46,933 bases of DNA from Candidatus Eiseniibacteriota bacterium (GTDB lineage: Bacteria; Eisenbacteria; RBG-16-71-46; JAFGJU01): assembly GCA_020349905.1 (NCBI GenBank), contig CP070702.1, forward strand, positions 1,179,181-1,226,113, given 5' to 3'. Below are positions 8,150 through 17,379 of the stretch, piece by piece. Position 1 is the first letter of the stretch. Each line of letters begins with the position of its first letter. Under the pieces are notes generated by a model, which was given only the letters and a program-made list of their open reading frames with translations, made no database searches and was not told the origin of the DNA. A program made the translations under genes and the position numbers.

Positions 8150-8873
8150 CATCAAGGTGAACGCTCGTACGGTAGTGGCTCTCGAGACCTCGGCCGCCTT
8201 CGGAAGTGTTGCGGTCGTGACGGACGAGGGATTGCGCCTGGAGACTTGCGTGTCTGTTCCCCAGGGGCACTGCGAAAGTCTACTTCCCATGTTGCAGGGA
8301 CTGCTGACGGAGACTGGAACAGAGCTCCCGTCAGTCCACGCGTTTGCCGTCTCACTCGGCCCCGGCTCGTTCACCGCGCTGCGCATAGGGCTCAGCACCG
8401 CCAAGGCGCTTTCCATGTCCACCGGCAAACCCCTGGTGGGCGTCGGGACACTGGACGCGCTTTCCCACAATGTTGCTGGCCTTTGCAGCCACGTATGCCC
8501 TATCATAGATGCCAGGAGGCGGGAGGTCTTCTACGCGCTCTATCGGGATAGAACCGGACAGCAAGAGAGACTCACCGAATACTGTGCAGCTTCTCCCGAG
8601 CAGGCCGTGGCTCACGTATCGCGCCTGCTGGGAGAATCGGAGGGGGGCGGCGCGCTTTTTCTGGGGGACGGAGTCCCGCTGTGTCGCGAGTTCATTGAAC
8701 GTGAGATAGCGCGTCCCGTCTTCCCGGCGTCGCATCTTGGAATACCACGCGCCTCTTCGGTGGGCATGCTTGCTCTTGGGTTGCTCGAGCAGAACAGGGT
8801 GGCGGACATCGAGACTCTGGAGCCCATATATGTCAGACGCTCTGACGCAGAGCTCAGAAGGCGGCGGACATGA
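8142..8873 (+). CDS. tsaB: tRNA t6A-modification protein TsaB
   Basis: ASKHA-fold protein of 243 residues that forms the TsaB-TsaD heterodimer scaffold for t6A synthesis in the cytoplasm. The N-terminal ALETSAAFGSVAV strand and the diagnostic SLGPGSFTALRIGLSTAKAL segment are present, as is GVGTLDALSHN. The GTG start at 8142 overlaps the tsaE stop by 8 bases (GTGGCTGA), indicating translational coupling; a second in-frame GTG at 8157 is possible. It is followed by rimI, which overlaps its 3' end by 44 bases, the usual tsaE-tsaB-rimI order. Confidence 0.94.
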   Translation: MADIKVNARTVVALETSAAFGSVAVVTDEGLRLETCVSVPQGHCESLLPMLQGLLTETGTELPSVHAFAVSLGPGSFTALRIGLSTAKALSMSTGKPLVGVGTLDALSHNVAGLCSHVCPIIDARRREVFYALYRDRTGQQERLTEYCAASPEQAVAHVSRLLGESEGGGALFLGDGVPLCREFIEREIARPVFPASHLGIPRASSVGMLALGLLEQNRVADIETLEPIYVRRSDAELRRRRT

Positions 8874-9363
8874 CACGGCTGAGCCGGTCATCCAGCCGAT
8901 GCGACTGGCAGACATCGACGAGGTCGCCCTGATGGAGCAGGTTATATTCCCGTCTCCCTGGCCCAGGCAGGCGTTCGCGAACGAACTGAAAGAGGGAAGC
9001 GCCTCCCTCTGCCTGGTTGCCAGGGTCAGGGACCGGCTCGCGGGGTATCTGGTGGCGTGGTTCGTGCTGGACGAGGCCCATGTGGGCAACGTTGCCGTTG
9101 CGCCCGAGTTCAGGGAAAAGGGCATAGCCACGGGGCTCACAAACAGGCTCATCCGGGAAGCTCAGGCCCGAGGCGTAAGATTGATGACGCTGGAGGTTCG
9201 AGTGTCGAATCTGCCTGCGATAAGGCTCTACCGACGTCTTGGGTTCAAGACCATCTCGATGCGGCGGCGTTATTACGCCGACAACGGGGAGGACGCGTTC
9301 GTGATGCTGCTCGAGATGTCTCCTCCCCGGGGCCCGGTCCGAGGGCGCGCGGGCCCGCAGTGA
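8830..9363 (+). CDS. rimI: Ribosomal-protein S18 N-acetyltransferase RimI family
   Basis: GNAT-family N-terminal acetyltransferase of 177 residues. The core runs from IQPMRLADIDEV through FPSPWPRQAF (the typical RimI substrate-site segment), the acetyl-CoA pyrophosphate-binding strand-loop VAVAPEFREKGIATGL, and LEVRVSNLPAIRLYRRLGF. The ATG at 8830 has GGAG 7 bases upstream and overlaps the end of tsaB; the next ATG (8899) would remove the first strand of the fold. The extra 20-odd N-terminal residues and the Pro/Arg/Gly-rich tail are not conserved features of the family. Confidence 0.9.
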   Translation: MSDALTQSSEGGGHDTAEPVIQPMRLADIDEVALMEQVIFPSPWPRQAFANELKEGSASLCLVARVRDRLAGYLVAWFVLDEAHVGNVAVAPEFREKGIATGLTNRLIREAQARGVRLMTLEVRVSNLPAIRLYRRLGFKTISMRRRYYADNGEDAFVMLLEMSPPRGPVRGRAGPQ

Positions 9364-9366
9364 CGG

Positions 9367-10290
9367 GTGTCAAACAGAGGTGTGAAATTGGCCGAAGAAA
9401 CTGAAGACAGGGGCTCCTGGCTGGCAAAGACGAGTGAAAGCCTTAAGGCCAAGAAGAAGCGCGAGCTCCCGAACGGTCTCTGGGTGAAGTGCGACGAGTG
9501 CCAGGAGTTCATCTATCAGAAGGAGCTGGAACGCACCTACTGGATATGCCGCAAGTGCGGCTATCACTTTCGCATCTCGGCAAAGGGCTACATCGACCTT
9601 CTGAGCGACTCGGGCTCGTTCCAGGAGCATTTCTCCGAGATAATATCGTGCGACCCTCTCAAATTCCGTGACTCCAAGAAGTACGTGGACAGACTGAAGC
9701 AGGCGCGCGAGAAGACGGGGCTCAAGGAATCCATCACCACGGGTCGCTCCCGCGTCGGTGGCCACCCCGTGGGGCTCGGCGCGATGGACTTCGCTTTCCT
9801 GGGTGGAAGTCTGGCGTCGGCGGTGGGCGAGAAAATCACGCTGCTCATAGAGCTGTGCATAGATTACGGGATGCCTCTCGTCATCGTCTGCTCTTCCGGG
9901 GGCGCCCGAATGCAGGAGGGAATACTCTCTCTGATGCAGATGGCCAAGGTGTCGTCATCACTGGCAGCGCTCGCCCAGAAGCGTCTGCCGTACGTCTCAA
10001 TTCTCACCAACCCCACAACCGCGGGAGTCTCGGCCAGTTACGCTTCCCTCGGGGACATCATAATCGCCGAGCCCGGGGCGCTGGTGGGTTTCGCGGGGCC
10101 CAGAGTGATAGAGCAGACGATAAACCAGGAGCTTCCTCCGGGCTTTCAGAGGTCAGAATTCGCCCTGGAACACGGCATGGTAGACATGATCGTGACTCGC
10201 GGGGAGCTCAGATCGACCCTCATTCGGATTCTGGACTTCTTTCAGAAGACCACGCGCCTCTGGGAGCGAGATGCGGCGAGCCAAGTATGA
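9367..10290 (+). CDS. accD: Acetyl-CoA carboxylase carboxyltransferase subunit beta
   Basis: The beta half of the carboxyltransferase of bacterial acetyl-CoA carboxylase, which makes malonyl-CoA for fatty-acid synthesis. The N-terminal Cys4 zinc ribbon (CDEC...CRKC) is followed by the crotonase-fold domain with GGSLASAVGEKI, SSGGARMQEG and the PTTAGVSASYASLGD oxyanion region. About 307 residues, the usual length. Start codon choice is uncertain: a GTG at 9367 lies 3 bases after the rimI stop, while AGAGGTG at 9376-9382 would better serve a TTG at 9388. The 3' end overlaps folC by 20 bases; accD-folC is a widespread arrangement. accA is not in the window. Confidence 0.95.
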   Translation: MSNRGVKLAEETEDRGSWLAKTSESLKAKKKRELPNGLWVKCDECQEFIYQKELERTYWICRKCGYHFRISAKGYIDLLSDSGSFQEHFSEIISCDPLKFRDSKKYVDRLKQAREKTGLKESITTGRSRVGGHPVGLGAMDFAFLGGSLASAVGEKITLLIELCIDYGMPLVIVCSSGGARMQEGILSLMQMAKVSSSLAALAQKRLPYVSILTNPTTAGVSASYASLGDIIIAEPGALVGFAGPRVIEQTINQELPPGFQRSEFALEHGMVDMIVTRGELRSTLIRILDFFQKTTRLWERDAASQV

Positions 10291-11578
10291 ACAGCTGCTC
10301 CGGCGTTTCTATTCCCTTCAGAAGAGGGGAATGAGACTGGACCTGGAGGGCACGAGGGCCATCCTCAGGAAGGTGGGTTGGCCGCACAGGAGCATTGCCT
10401 CTGCTCTCGTGGGCGGGACCAATGGCAAGGGCTCCACGTCCGCCATGATCGCCTCCATCCTCAAGGCAGCGGGCCACAGAGTGGGCCTGCTGACCTCGCC
10501 TCACCTGCTCGACTTCAGGGAGAGAATAAGAGTCTCCGGTGAATGCGTTCCGAAGGAAGAGGTCTACGAGCTTCTGCAGTTCCTGGTACCGGCCGCCGAG
10601 AACGACGGTCATTCGTTCTTCGAGACGATGACCGCTCTTGCCTTCAGGCACTTCAGGGACCGGGACGTGGACTTCATCGTTGCCGAAGTGGGTCTCGGGG
10701 GGAGATTGGACTCCACGAACGTTCTGAATCCGAGGGTGTCGGTGATAACCGGGATAGCGATAGAACACAGCCACATACTCGGTCGCACGCTGCGCTCCAT
10801 AGCCACCGAGAAGGCCGGGATTATGAGGAAGGGCAGGCCGGTGGTCACCGCCGCAACGGGGCCCGGGCTGGATAGATTGGAGGAAGTATCCGCTGCGTTG
10901 GGGGCCAGGCTGCTCAGGGTGGGACAAGACCTCAGGCTCAGGTCGCGCCTTCTCTCCAGAGCCGGCACGGTTTTCACGAGCTACCATCGAGACGGCAGGG
11001 CCAGGGAGAGCCCGAGAGACTTGTTCCTGGGCCTGAGGGGCAGGTTCCAGGTTCGAAACGCGGGCTGCGCGATCCTGGCGTGCCGTGGTCTCAGCGACGG
11101 GGGGTTCCCCGTCAGCTCGGACGCCGTGGAAGCCGGGCTCAGGGACGCGCAGTGGCCCGGACGGCTGGAGGAGTGGGGACGGGAGCCGGTCTTCTTGTTC
11201 GACGTCGCCCACAATCCCCAGGCCGCGGCGCAGCTGGTAGAGGCTCTGGACACCATCTACGCCAGTAGGGAGGTCATTGTGGTGGTGGGGATGGTGGCGG
11301 AGAAGGACCACCGCGCGTTCTTGCGGAGGCTCACCCGGCGCGCGAAGTACGTTGTTTTCACTCAGGCGAAGTGTCCGAGGGCCATCTCCGCCCACGAGCT
11401 GAGCGAACGCGCGCCTTCCGGTTTCTCGAGACGCAGCGTCGAGGACAGCGTCTCCGGGGCCGTCGAGAAGGCTCTTTCCTTGGCGCGGAACGATGAGCTT
11501 GTATGTGTGACCGGCTCCTTCTATACTGTTGGCGAAGCCATGGGCCATCTTGGTCTGCGTGTCAGAGAACGCATATGA
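10271..11578 (+). CDS. folC: Bifunctional folylpolyglutamate/dihydrofolate synthase
   Basis: Mur-ligase-family enzyme of 435 residues that adds glutamate to folates, and usually also forms dihydrofolate, in the cytoplasm. Motifs: the ATP-binding loop GGTNGKGSTSAM, SPHLLDFRERIRV, EVGLGGRLDSTN, the H-containing IAIEHSHILG segment, EKAGIMRKGRPVV, and the C-terminal FDVAHNPQAA. The ATG at 10271 is preceded by GGGAG and lies inside the end of accD. The tsaE-to-folC genes overlap or nearly touch and are likely one transcript; the ABC ATPase starts 14 bases after folC and may be included. Confidence 0.95.
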   Translation: MRRAKYEQLLRRFYSLQKRGMRLDLEGTRAILRKVGWPHRSIASALVGGTNGKGSTSAMIASILKAAGHRVGLLTSPHLLDFRERIRVSGECVPKEEVYELLQFLVPAAENDGHSFFETMTALAFRHFRDRDVDFIVAEVGLGGRLDSTNVLNPRVSVITGIAIEHSHILGRTLRSIATEKAGIMRKGRPVVTAATGPGLDRLEEVSAALGARLLRVGQDLRLRSRLLSRAGTVFTSYHRDGRARESPRDLFLGLRGRFQVRNAGCAILACRGLSDGGFPVSSDAVEAGLRDAQWPGRLEEWGREPVFLFDVAHNPQAAAQLVEALDTIYASREVIVVVGMVAEKDHRAFLRRLTRRAKYVVFTQAKCPRAISAHELSERAPSGFSRRSVEDSVSGAVEKALSLARNDELVCVTGSFYTVGEAMGHLGLRVRERI

Positions 11579-11592
11579 CGGAGAACTAGGAA

Positions 11593-12705
11593 ATGGCGGA
11601 AGTAGTCCTCAAGGGAATCACGAAACGATTCGGCGGTGGGGTCGTGGCTGTGGACAACGTGAGTCTGCACGTTAACGACAAAGAGCTTCTGGTCTTGGTC
11701 GGACCCTCCGGATGCGGTAAGACGACGGTTCTCAGAATCATCGCGGGGCTCGAACAGCTCACGGAGGGGGACGTGTACGTTGGAGACCGGCTCGTTAACG
11801 ACATGACGCCCAAGGACCGGGACATCGCGATGGTATTTCAAAACTACGCCCTCTATCCTCACATGACCGTCTACGATAACATGGCCTTCGGCTTGAGACT
11901 TCGCAAGTTCTCGAAGGAAGAGATAGAGAAGAGAGTGAGAGACGCGGCGGAGATACTGGAGATAGCGCCGTTGCTCTCAAGGAAGCCCAAGGAGCTCTCC
12001 GGCGGACAGAGACAGAGGGTGGCCGTGGGCAGGGCCATCGTCAGGCACCCCCTGGTGTTTCTCTTCGATGAACCGCTTTCAAACCTGGACGCGAGACTCA
12101 GGGTCCAGATGCGCGCCGAGATAGTAAAACTCCATGCCAGGCTCGGGGTCACGATGATCTACGTCACCCACGACCAGACCGAGGCCATGACTATGGGACA
12201 GCGCATCGTGGTGATGCACAAGGGAATCGTCAGGCAGGTGGACGAACCCCTGGAGGTCTATCGCAAGCCGGCGGACGCGTTCGTCGCCGGCTTCATCGGT
12301 ACCCCGTCCATGAACCTCATAAAGGGAAGGGCAGAGGAGACAAACGGGAAGTTGGTTTTCAAGTCGGCCTCAGTGTCCGTAGAGCTCCCTCAGGAGCTTG
12401 GCTACCTCAGGGAGGCCTGTCCTCACGGCGAGATATTGCTCGGTGCCAGGCCCGAGGACGTCGCGATGGTGGAATCGCCCGAGGCGGGTTCGATAGAACT
12501 GGCTCGCGGCAGTGTTGAACTGGTGGAAGCTCTGGGCAGCGAGGGGGTGGTTCACGTCTCGGTCGGGAAGGCCGTTCTCGTGTCCAAGGCACCCGGCGAG
12601 TCGCTTCCTGTGCGAGGAGACGCTGTGACGTTGTCAGTACCCCTCTCCCGGATTCACCTGTTCGACGCCAAGAGCGAGGCACGGCTAGTACGTCCCACAG
12701 GCTGA
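11593..12705 (+). CDS. ABC transporter ATP-binding protein, MalK/UgpC/MsmK type
   Basis: Cytoplasmic ATPase of a sugar or glycerol-3-phosphate type importer, 370 residues. Walker A GPSGCGKTT, Q loop FQNYALYPHMTV, signature LSGGQRQRVAVGRA, Walker B FLFDEPLSNLD and the switch His in VTHDQTEAM are intact. The C-terminal third (from about residue 235) is the TOBE/OB regulatory domain typical of CUT1-family ATPases. No permease or binding-protein gene is near, so it may be a shared ATPase serving several CUT1 importers, as MsmK does. The sugar kinase starting 54 bases downstream fits sugar uptake. GGAG lies about 10 bases before the ATG. Confidence 0.92.
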   Translation: MAEVVLKGITKRFGGGVVAVDNVSLHVNDKELLVLVGPSGCGKTTVLRIIAGLEQLTEGDVYVGDRLVNDMTPKDRDIAMVFQNYALYPHMTVYDNMAFGLRLRKFSKEEIEKRVRDAAEILEIAPLLSRKPKELSGGQRQRVAVGRAIVRHPLVFLFDEPLSNLDARLRVQMRAEIVKLHARLGVTMIYVTHDQTEAMTMGQRIVVMHKGIVRQVDEPLEVYRKPADAFVAGFIGTPSMNLIKGRAEETNGKLVFKSASVSVELPQELGYLREACPHGEILLGARPEDVAMVESPEAGSIELARGSVELVEALGSEGVVHVSVGKAVLVSKAPGESLPVRGDAVTLSVPLSRIHLFDAKSEARLVRPTG

Positions 12706-12759
12706 TCTCTGTTCGTTCAGCTGCTTTTGACCCTGACAACCCATACCCGGAGACCTGAC

Positions 12760-13737
12760 ATGCCTCCTTCGTCCGACACCGCGGTGGCAATCGGCGTAGA
12801 CATCGGAGGCACGACCAGCAAGACCGCCCTGGTCGGCCGCGGCCCCTCGGTTCTGGAGCGAAAGCAACTTCCCATGGATCCCGGAGAAGAGCCTGCCGCA
12901 GTGGTACGGAAGCTCGCGGCCGTGCTGCGGCGGCTTCAGACCGCCGCCGGTAGCGACGCACTCCCCGTGGGCATCGGTTGCGCCGGCCTGGTGGACATGG
13001 AGTCCGGCGTTGTGCGCACCTCGCCCAACCTGCCGGCGTGGAAGAACGTTCCGCGTGCCACGATGCTGGCGCAGGAGCTGGGGGTCGTCGTCGTTCTCGA
13101 CAACGACGCGAACGTCTTTAGCATCGCCGAGGGACTCTACGGTGCCGCGAAGGACTCGCAGGACGCGGTCTTCCTTACGCTCGGCACGGGCGTGGGCGGC
13201 GGGTTGAAGCTGGGTGGCAGGATGTACACCGGCAGCTGCGGTTTCGCCGGTGAGATCGGGCACCTCACGATCGACGTTGATGGGCCGGTCTGTTCCTGCG
13301 GGAATCGCGGGTGCCTGGAGAGTTTCGTGGGCAGCGCCCGGATAGTGAACAGAGCCAGAATGCTCATAGAAGAACAGGGGAGGCAGCGGGAATGGCTGAC
13401 ATCTCGCGTGGGTTCCCTGGATGAGCTGTCCGCCCGCGACGTCGGACAGGCAGCCAGCGAGAACGACGAAATCGCCGTCAGGGTCTTTGAAGAGGTCGGC
13501 AATTACATCGGGGTCGCCGTGGCCGGTGTCGTGAACCTTCTGAATCCCGACATGGTCGTCATAGGCGGGGGAGTCTCCAACGCAGGAGAGCCGCTCCTTC
13601 GAGCGGTCAGAGCTACCGTGACAAGGAGAGCCATGGGACCCTCCAGTCAGTGCGTCAAGATAGAACCTGCACAGCTCGGAGAAGATGCAGGAGTGATAGG
13701 GGCTGCCATGAGGGCGGCCGGGTTCCACGAAGGTTAG
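12760..13737 (+). CDS. ROK-family sugar kinase (glucokinase-like)
   Basis: Cytoplasmic hexose kinase of 325 residues. The phosphate-binding loop GVDIGGTTSKTALV, DNDANVF (with the catalytic-base Asp of the family), LGTGVGGGLKLGG, the ROK metal/His segment GEIGHLTID, and the zinc site CSCGNRGCLE are all present. The final GGGVSNAGEPLL corresponds to the adenosine-binding loop. The ATG at 12760 has CGGAGA 7 bases upstream; a TTG at 12727 lacks support. Glucokinase or N-acetylmannosamine kinase are the main options; the ATPase upstream suggests the substrate is imported. It ends 4 bases before lptD. Confidence 0.9.
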   Translation: MPPSSDTAVAIGVDIGGTTSKTALVGRGPSVLERKQLPMDPGEEPAAVVRKLAAVLRRLQTAAGSDALPVGIGCAGLVDMESGVVRTSPNLPAWKNVPRATMLAQELGVVVVLDNDANVFSIAEGLYGAAKDSQDAVFLTLGTGVGGGLKLGGRMYTGSCGFAGEIGHLTIDVDGPVCSCGNRGCLESFVGSARIVNRARMLIEEQGRQREWLTSRVGSLDELSARDVGQAASENDEIAVRVFEEVGNYIGVAVAGVVNLLNPDMVVIGGGVSNAGEPLLRAVRATVTRRAMGPSSQCVKIEPAQLGEDAGVIGAAMRAAGFHEG

Positions 13738-13741
13738 CTGC

Positions 13742-16700
13742 ATGCATGGATGGCTCTGCTCCAACATCCGCCCCGCCAGGCTCGGATTCCTTCCGTCTCT
13801 TTTCTGCCTGCTTTTGCTTCTTGGCGCAACCGCGGTTTCTTCCGAAGAAGAGACCGAAATACCGTTTGACATCTCGGCCGACAATCTGAAGGGAAGGGCG
13901 GGAACCGAAGGTGACTTCCTCGTCCTGGAAGGGAACGTTCGCATCGTGCACGGGACCACCGTGGCAACGGGGACGACGGGTATCTATCTTCGCAACTCCA
14001 GGACCGCCACGCTGGGAGGCGGGGTGGAGATAGTGGACGGGGAAACGTTCATGAGTGCCACCAGGGCCAGCTACTCTCTGGAGACGGAAACGGCCACGCT
14101 GCAGGAGAACGTGCTAATTCGCAACGACGACCTCGTGCTCACCGGGGCCTCGGCGGAGTTTCGTAGACGAGAAAACCTGGCCATTCTTACCGGGAACGTC
14201 ACGATGATAGACAGCACCAGGGAGATAGAGGCAGACAGGATCATCTACGACAGGGAGTCCGAGATGGTGAAGGCGGAGGGAAAGGTGGTCGCGTACGACA
14301 CCCGGAACGAGGCCACGGTGACAGGCGGGTACGCCGTTTACAACAGGGACTCCGGGGAGGCGGTCGTGACCTCCTCCCCCAAGCTGGTTTCGACCGACAG
14401 CGAAGGCGAAAGCACGGTCGTCATCGGAGAACAGATGGAGTTCTCGATGGACGACGACATCTTTAAGGCCCGAGGCATGGTCCACATAGAAAGAAAGAAC
14501 ATGGAGGCGTCCTGCCAGCTGGCGGAATTCTACAGGAAGGAGAACAGGGCCGTGTTGTCGGGGCAGCCCAGGGCGTGGGACGAGAGCGGGGAGATTTCCG
14601 GGGACTCGCTGGAGCTTCATTCCGACGGCGACGAGATTCGCACCGTCCTGGTCTTCGGGGGTGCCCGGGTACTCTACAGGTCTCCCGAGGGGGAAGCGCC
14701 GGAGACGAGCCTGGTACGCGGCGATTCGGTTCGCATCATGATGGAGGATGAGGAGGTGAACGAGGTCTTCGTCTTCGGAAACGCTCGCAGCAACTACTTC
14801 TCCCTCAAGGAGGGCAAGCCAAGCCGGAACACCGCCCAAGGCGAGACCATACAATTGGAGGTGGAAGACGGAAAACCCTTCAAGGCCACGTTCGAAGGTC
14901 AGACGTCGGGAGTATATCACTTCTCCACTGAGTCCGCGGACACGCTGAAAGAGGAGGAGGTGGAGTATTCGAGCTCGAAGATAGAGTTTCATATTCCCGA
15001 CGACCTTATCCGTCTCTCAGGAAACGCGGAGCTCCTCTACCAAAACCTGAAGCTGGTGGCTCAAGAAGTCCAGTTCGACGCGGAGAAGCAGACTATGGAG
15101 GCGACCGGGGAGCCCGTTCTCTGGGAGAACCAGGAGAAGGTGACGGGAGTGAGGATGAACTATAGCCTCGAGAACGCGAGAGGCACTATCTATCACGGGA
15201 AGACCAGGTTTCAGAAGGGACTCTATACGGGGGACCAGATAAGAAAAGTCGGCCAGACCATACTCAACGTGAGAGTCGGTGAGTACACGACGTGCCAGCT
15301 CGAAGAACCTCACTATCATTTCAGAAGCACGCGGATGAAGATATTTCTTAACGACAAGGTCATCGCCAGGCCGCTCGTACTGTACGTGAGGAAGGTCCCC
15401 GTCGCGGCCTTGCCGTTTTACGTCTTTCCCATCAAACCCGGCAGGCATTCCGGCTTCCTGATCCCGAACATCGAGTTCGGTCTGAACTCCACGAGGGGAC
15501 GTTTCGTTCGAAACGCCGGATACTACTGGGCCGTGAACGACTACGCGGACGTGACCGGCTGGATGGACTACTTCGAGAACGAACCCCGCTGGATCGCCTA
15601 TTTCGAAGGCAGGTACCGTTTGCGCTACAGCCTTTCCGGCTGGCTCAGGTCGTCCTACTCCAAGAACTCGGCCCTGGGCACCACTCAATGGGACCTTCGT
15701 GCGAACCACCAGCACAAGCTCGGGGAGGGGCTGGATCTGTCCATGGAAGGGGACTTCGTGAGCGACAAGAGATACCGTCTGGAGGCGTGGGGATTGGGTC
15801 ACAGCCTGGAAGAGCGGGTCAACCGGATACTGCGGTCCAAGATGTCGCTCACGAAACGGTGGTCGTCGGCGCAGCTAACGCTCGCCTACGATAGGACGGC
15901 GTACATGGACACGGATCCCGACAACCTCATCGAAGAGCTGAAGAAATGGGAGATGAGACCGACCGTGAGCTTCACTCTTCAGAGCAAAGCCATCGGCAGA
16001 GCGGCGAAGGGGGAGAACGACCAGGGGCGGCTGCCCTGGCTCAAGACCACATATCTCAGCGCGTCCTCGGTATTCCTGTCCGAGGTCAGAGAGTACGAGT
16101 CCAGCGAGCAGAAGCATACCGGGGTGAGCACGCGTCTCGGCCTGAGGGACAGCAGGAAGCTCTGGGGAACTCTCTCCATTTCCCCGGGGCTGAATTATAC
16201 GGAGAACTGGTACGACAAGGACGTGCTCGGCAACAAGTATCAACGCTCCGGAGTGTGGAGCACCTCGCTCGGCGCAGGGGCCACGCTGTACCGAGTCTTT
16301 ATGCCCGGCATAGGACCGCTTCGCGGCCTGAGGCACTCCGTTTCTCCTCGGCTTGACTTCTCGTACCAACCCGACTTCCCTCAATACAGCTACGTCGACG
16401 AGCTGGGAATCAGGAGAAGTCGTTTTCCGAGTTTTGGCTCGATAGTGACCTCCTGGAGCAAGAGACAGTCGCTCTCGATGTCGGTGTACAACCGGTTTCA
16501 GGCCAAACTGAAGTGGAAGGACAAGGTCATCAAGCTGGACGACCTCCTGGACGTGAGCGTCTCGACCTCCTACGACTTCCTCTACAGGGAACGCAACAAA
16601 TCCCAGCCGTTCTCCAACGTCAACAGCTCGATCAGGTTCAAGCCGATAGAGAATCTCTCCTCCGAGCTATTCCTGAGCCACGAGCCCGTGAAAGGCGAGA

Positions 16701-17188
16701 TGACGAGCATGAGCTTTGTCTCGTACCTGTTCGTGCAGGGCGGAACCGGCAAACGCAGGAGCGAGACTCAGCCTTCGGAGGAAGAGGTGAGCGCGGAGCA
16801 GGAAGCCGAAGCGGACGCCACGGAGCCCTCCGGACTCGAATCGGCGGGTGAAGGGGAGGACACTCAAGCCGAAAGTGGTTCTCTCCCGTGGAACGGAACG
16901 CTCACGTTTCGTTACAGCAGGGGGGCCGACAGGGCAACGGCAAGCTACTGGATCGACGGAAGCACCAGTTTTCACCTGTCCAAGAACTGGCGCGTGCAGT
17001 ATTCGGCTCACTACGACCTGAAGGAGAGACAGGTCGTGAGCCAGACCTTCTCCCTCTACAGGGACCTTCACTGCTGGGAAGCCATCTTCATGCGGAGATT
17101 CTCCGGCGACAGGTGGGAGTACTACTTCAAGATAAACATAAAGGCGCACAAGGAAATATACCTGGAGCGGGGGACGGCGTTCAACTAG
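13742..17188 (+). CDS. lptD: LPS-assembly protein LptD with extended LptA-like N-terminus
   Basis: Outer-membrane protein of 1148 residues that inserts lipopolysaccharide in the outer leaflet. A signal peptide (about 1-34, hydrophobic run FLPSLFCLLLLLGATA) is followed by about 480 residues of repeating OstA/LptA-type strands (for example LEGNVRI, LTGNVTM, AEGKVVAY, LSGNAELL), then the LptD barrel from about residue 520. Cys518 (YTTCQLEEPHYHF) and Cys1111 (LHCWEAIF) are placed like the disulfide cysteines of LptD. The barrel region has many alternating aromatic strands and ends close to the C-terminus. E. coli LptD is 784 residues with a periplasmic domain of about 180, so this periplasmic part is far longer and may include the LptA bridge. 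An acidic linker (about 1003-1048, rich in Glu, Ala, Ser) interrupts the late barrel strands. GAAGGT precedes the ATG. Confidence 0.9.
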   Translation: MHGWLCSNIRPARLGFLPSLFCLLLLLGATAVSSEEETEIPFDISADNLKGRAGTEGDFLVLEGNVRIVHGTTVATGTTGIYLRNSRTATLGGGVEIVDGETFMSATRASYSLETETATLQENVLIRNDDLVLTGASAEFRRRENLAILTGNVTMIDSTREIEADRIIYDRESEMVKAEGKVVAYDTRNEATVTGGYAVYNRDSGEAVVTSSPKLVSTDSEGESTVVIGEQMEFSMDDDIFKARGMVHIERKNMEASCQLAEFYRKENRAVLSGQPRAWDESGEISGDSLELHSDGDEIRTVLVFGGARVLYRSPEGEAPETSLVRGDSVRIMMEDEEVNEVFVFGNARSNYFSLKEGKPSRNTAQGETIQLEVEDGKPFKATFEGQTSGVYHFSTESADTLKEEEVEYSSSKIEFHIPDDLIRLSGNAELLYQNLKLVAQEVQFDAEKQTMEATGEPVLWENQEKVTGVRMNYSLENARGTIYHGKTRFQKGLYTGDQIRKVGQTILNVRVGEYTTCQLEEPHYHFRSTRMKIFLNDKVIARPLVLYVRKVPVAALPFYVFPIKPGRHSGFLIPNIEFGLNSTRGRFVRNAGYYWAVNDYADVTGWMDYFENEPRWIAYFEGRYRLRYSLSGWLRSSYSKNSALGTTQWDLRANHQHKLGEGLDLSMEGDFVSDKRYRLEAWGLGHSLEERVNRILRSKMSLTKRWSSAQLTLAYDRTAYMDTDPDNLIEELKKWEMRPTVSFTLQSKAIGRAAKGENDQGRLPWLKTTYLSASSVFLSEVREYESSEQKHTGVSTRLGLRDSRKLWGTLSISPGLNYTENWYDKDVLGNKYQRSGVWSTSLGAGATLYRVFMPGIGPLRGLRHSVSPRLDFSYQPDFPQYSYVDELGIRRSRFPSFGSIVTSWSKRQSLSMSVYNRFQAKLKWKDKVIKLDDLLDVSVSTSYDFLYRERNKSQPFSNVNSSIRFKPIENLSSELFLSHEPVKGEMTSMSFVSYLFVQGGTGKRRSETQPSEEEVSAEQEAEADATEPSGLESAGEGEDTQAESGSLPWNGTLTFRYSRGADRATASYWIDGSTSFHLSKNWRVQYSAHYDLKERQVVSQTFSLYRDLHCWEAIFMRRFSGDRWEYYFKINIKAHKEIYLERGTAFN

Positions 17189-17283
17189 ATGCGCGCCTCC
17201 GAGCGCCGCGCTCGACCGTACAGCGGAGACGGGTGTCCCGCTCAGTTATGCGAAAAATCGGCCCCCTGCCGCGCGGAAACGTG

Positions 17284-17312
17284 TTGACAGCGGGCCGAGT
17301 TGGTTGTAGCGT
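17284..17312 (+). promoter_or_regulatory. Predicted promoter for the HU gene
   Basis: Perfect -35 TTGACA at 17284-17289, 17-bp spacer, weak -10 TAGCGT at 17307-17312, about 60 bases before the HU start codon. The gap after lptD (17189-17379) contains nothing else I can recognise. Confidence 0.5.
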
Positions 17313-17379
17313 TGTGAAGGTGCGAGTAGGCCTGTCCGTCTGTTCTGGTCCCCTTCCGTACCCGGCGGAGGTGAGCTGG

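Noticed and set aside
10220..11548. 442-codon minus-strand frame opposite folC
   Set aside because: Shadow of folC; no motif and no translation signal.
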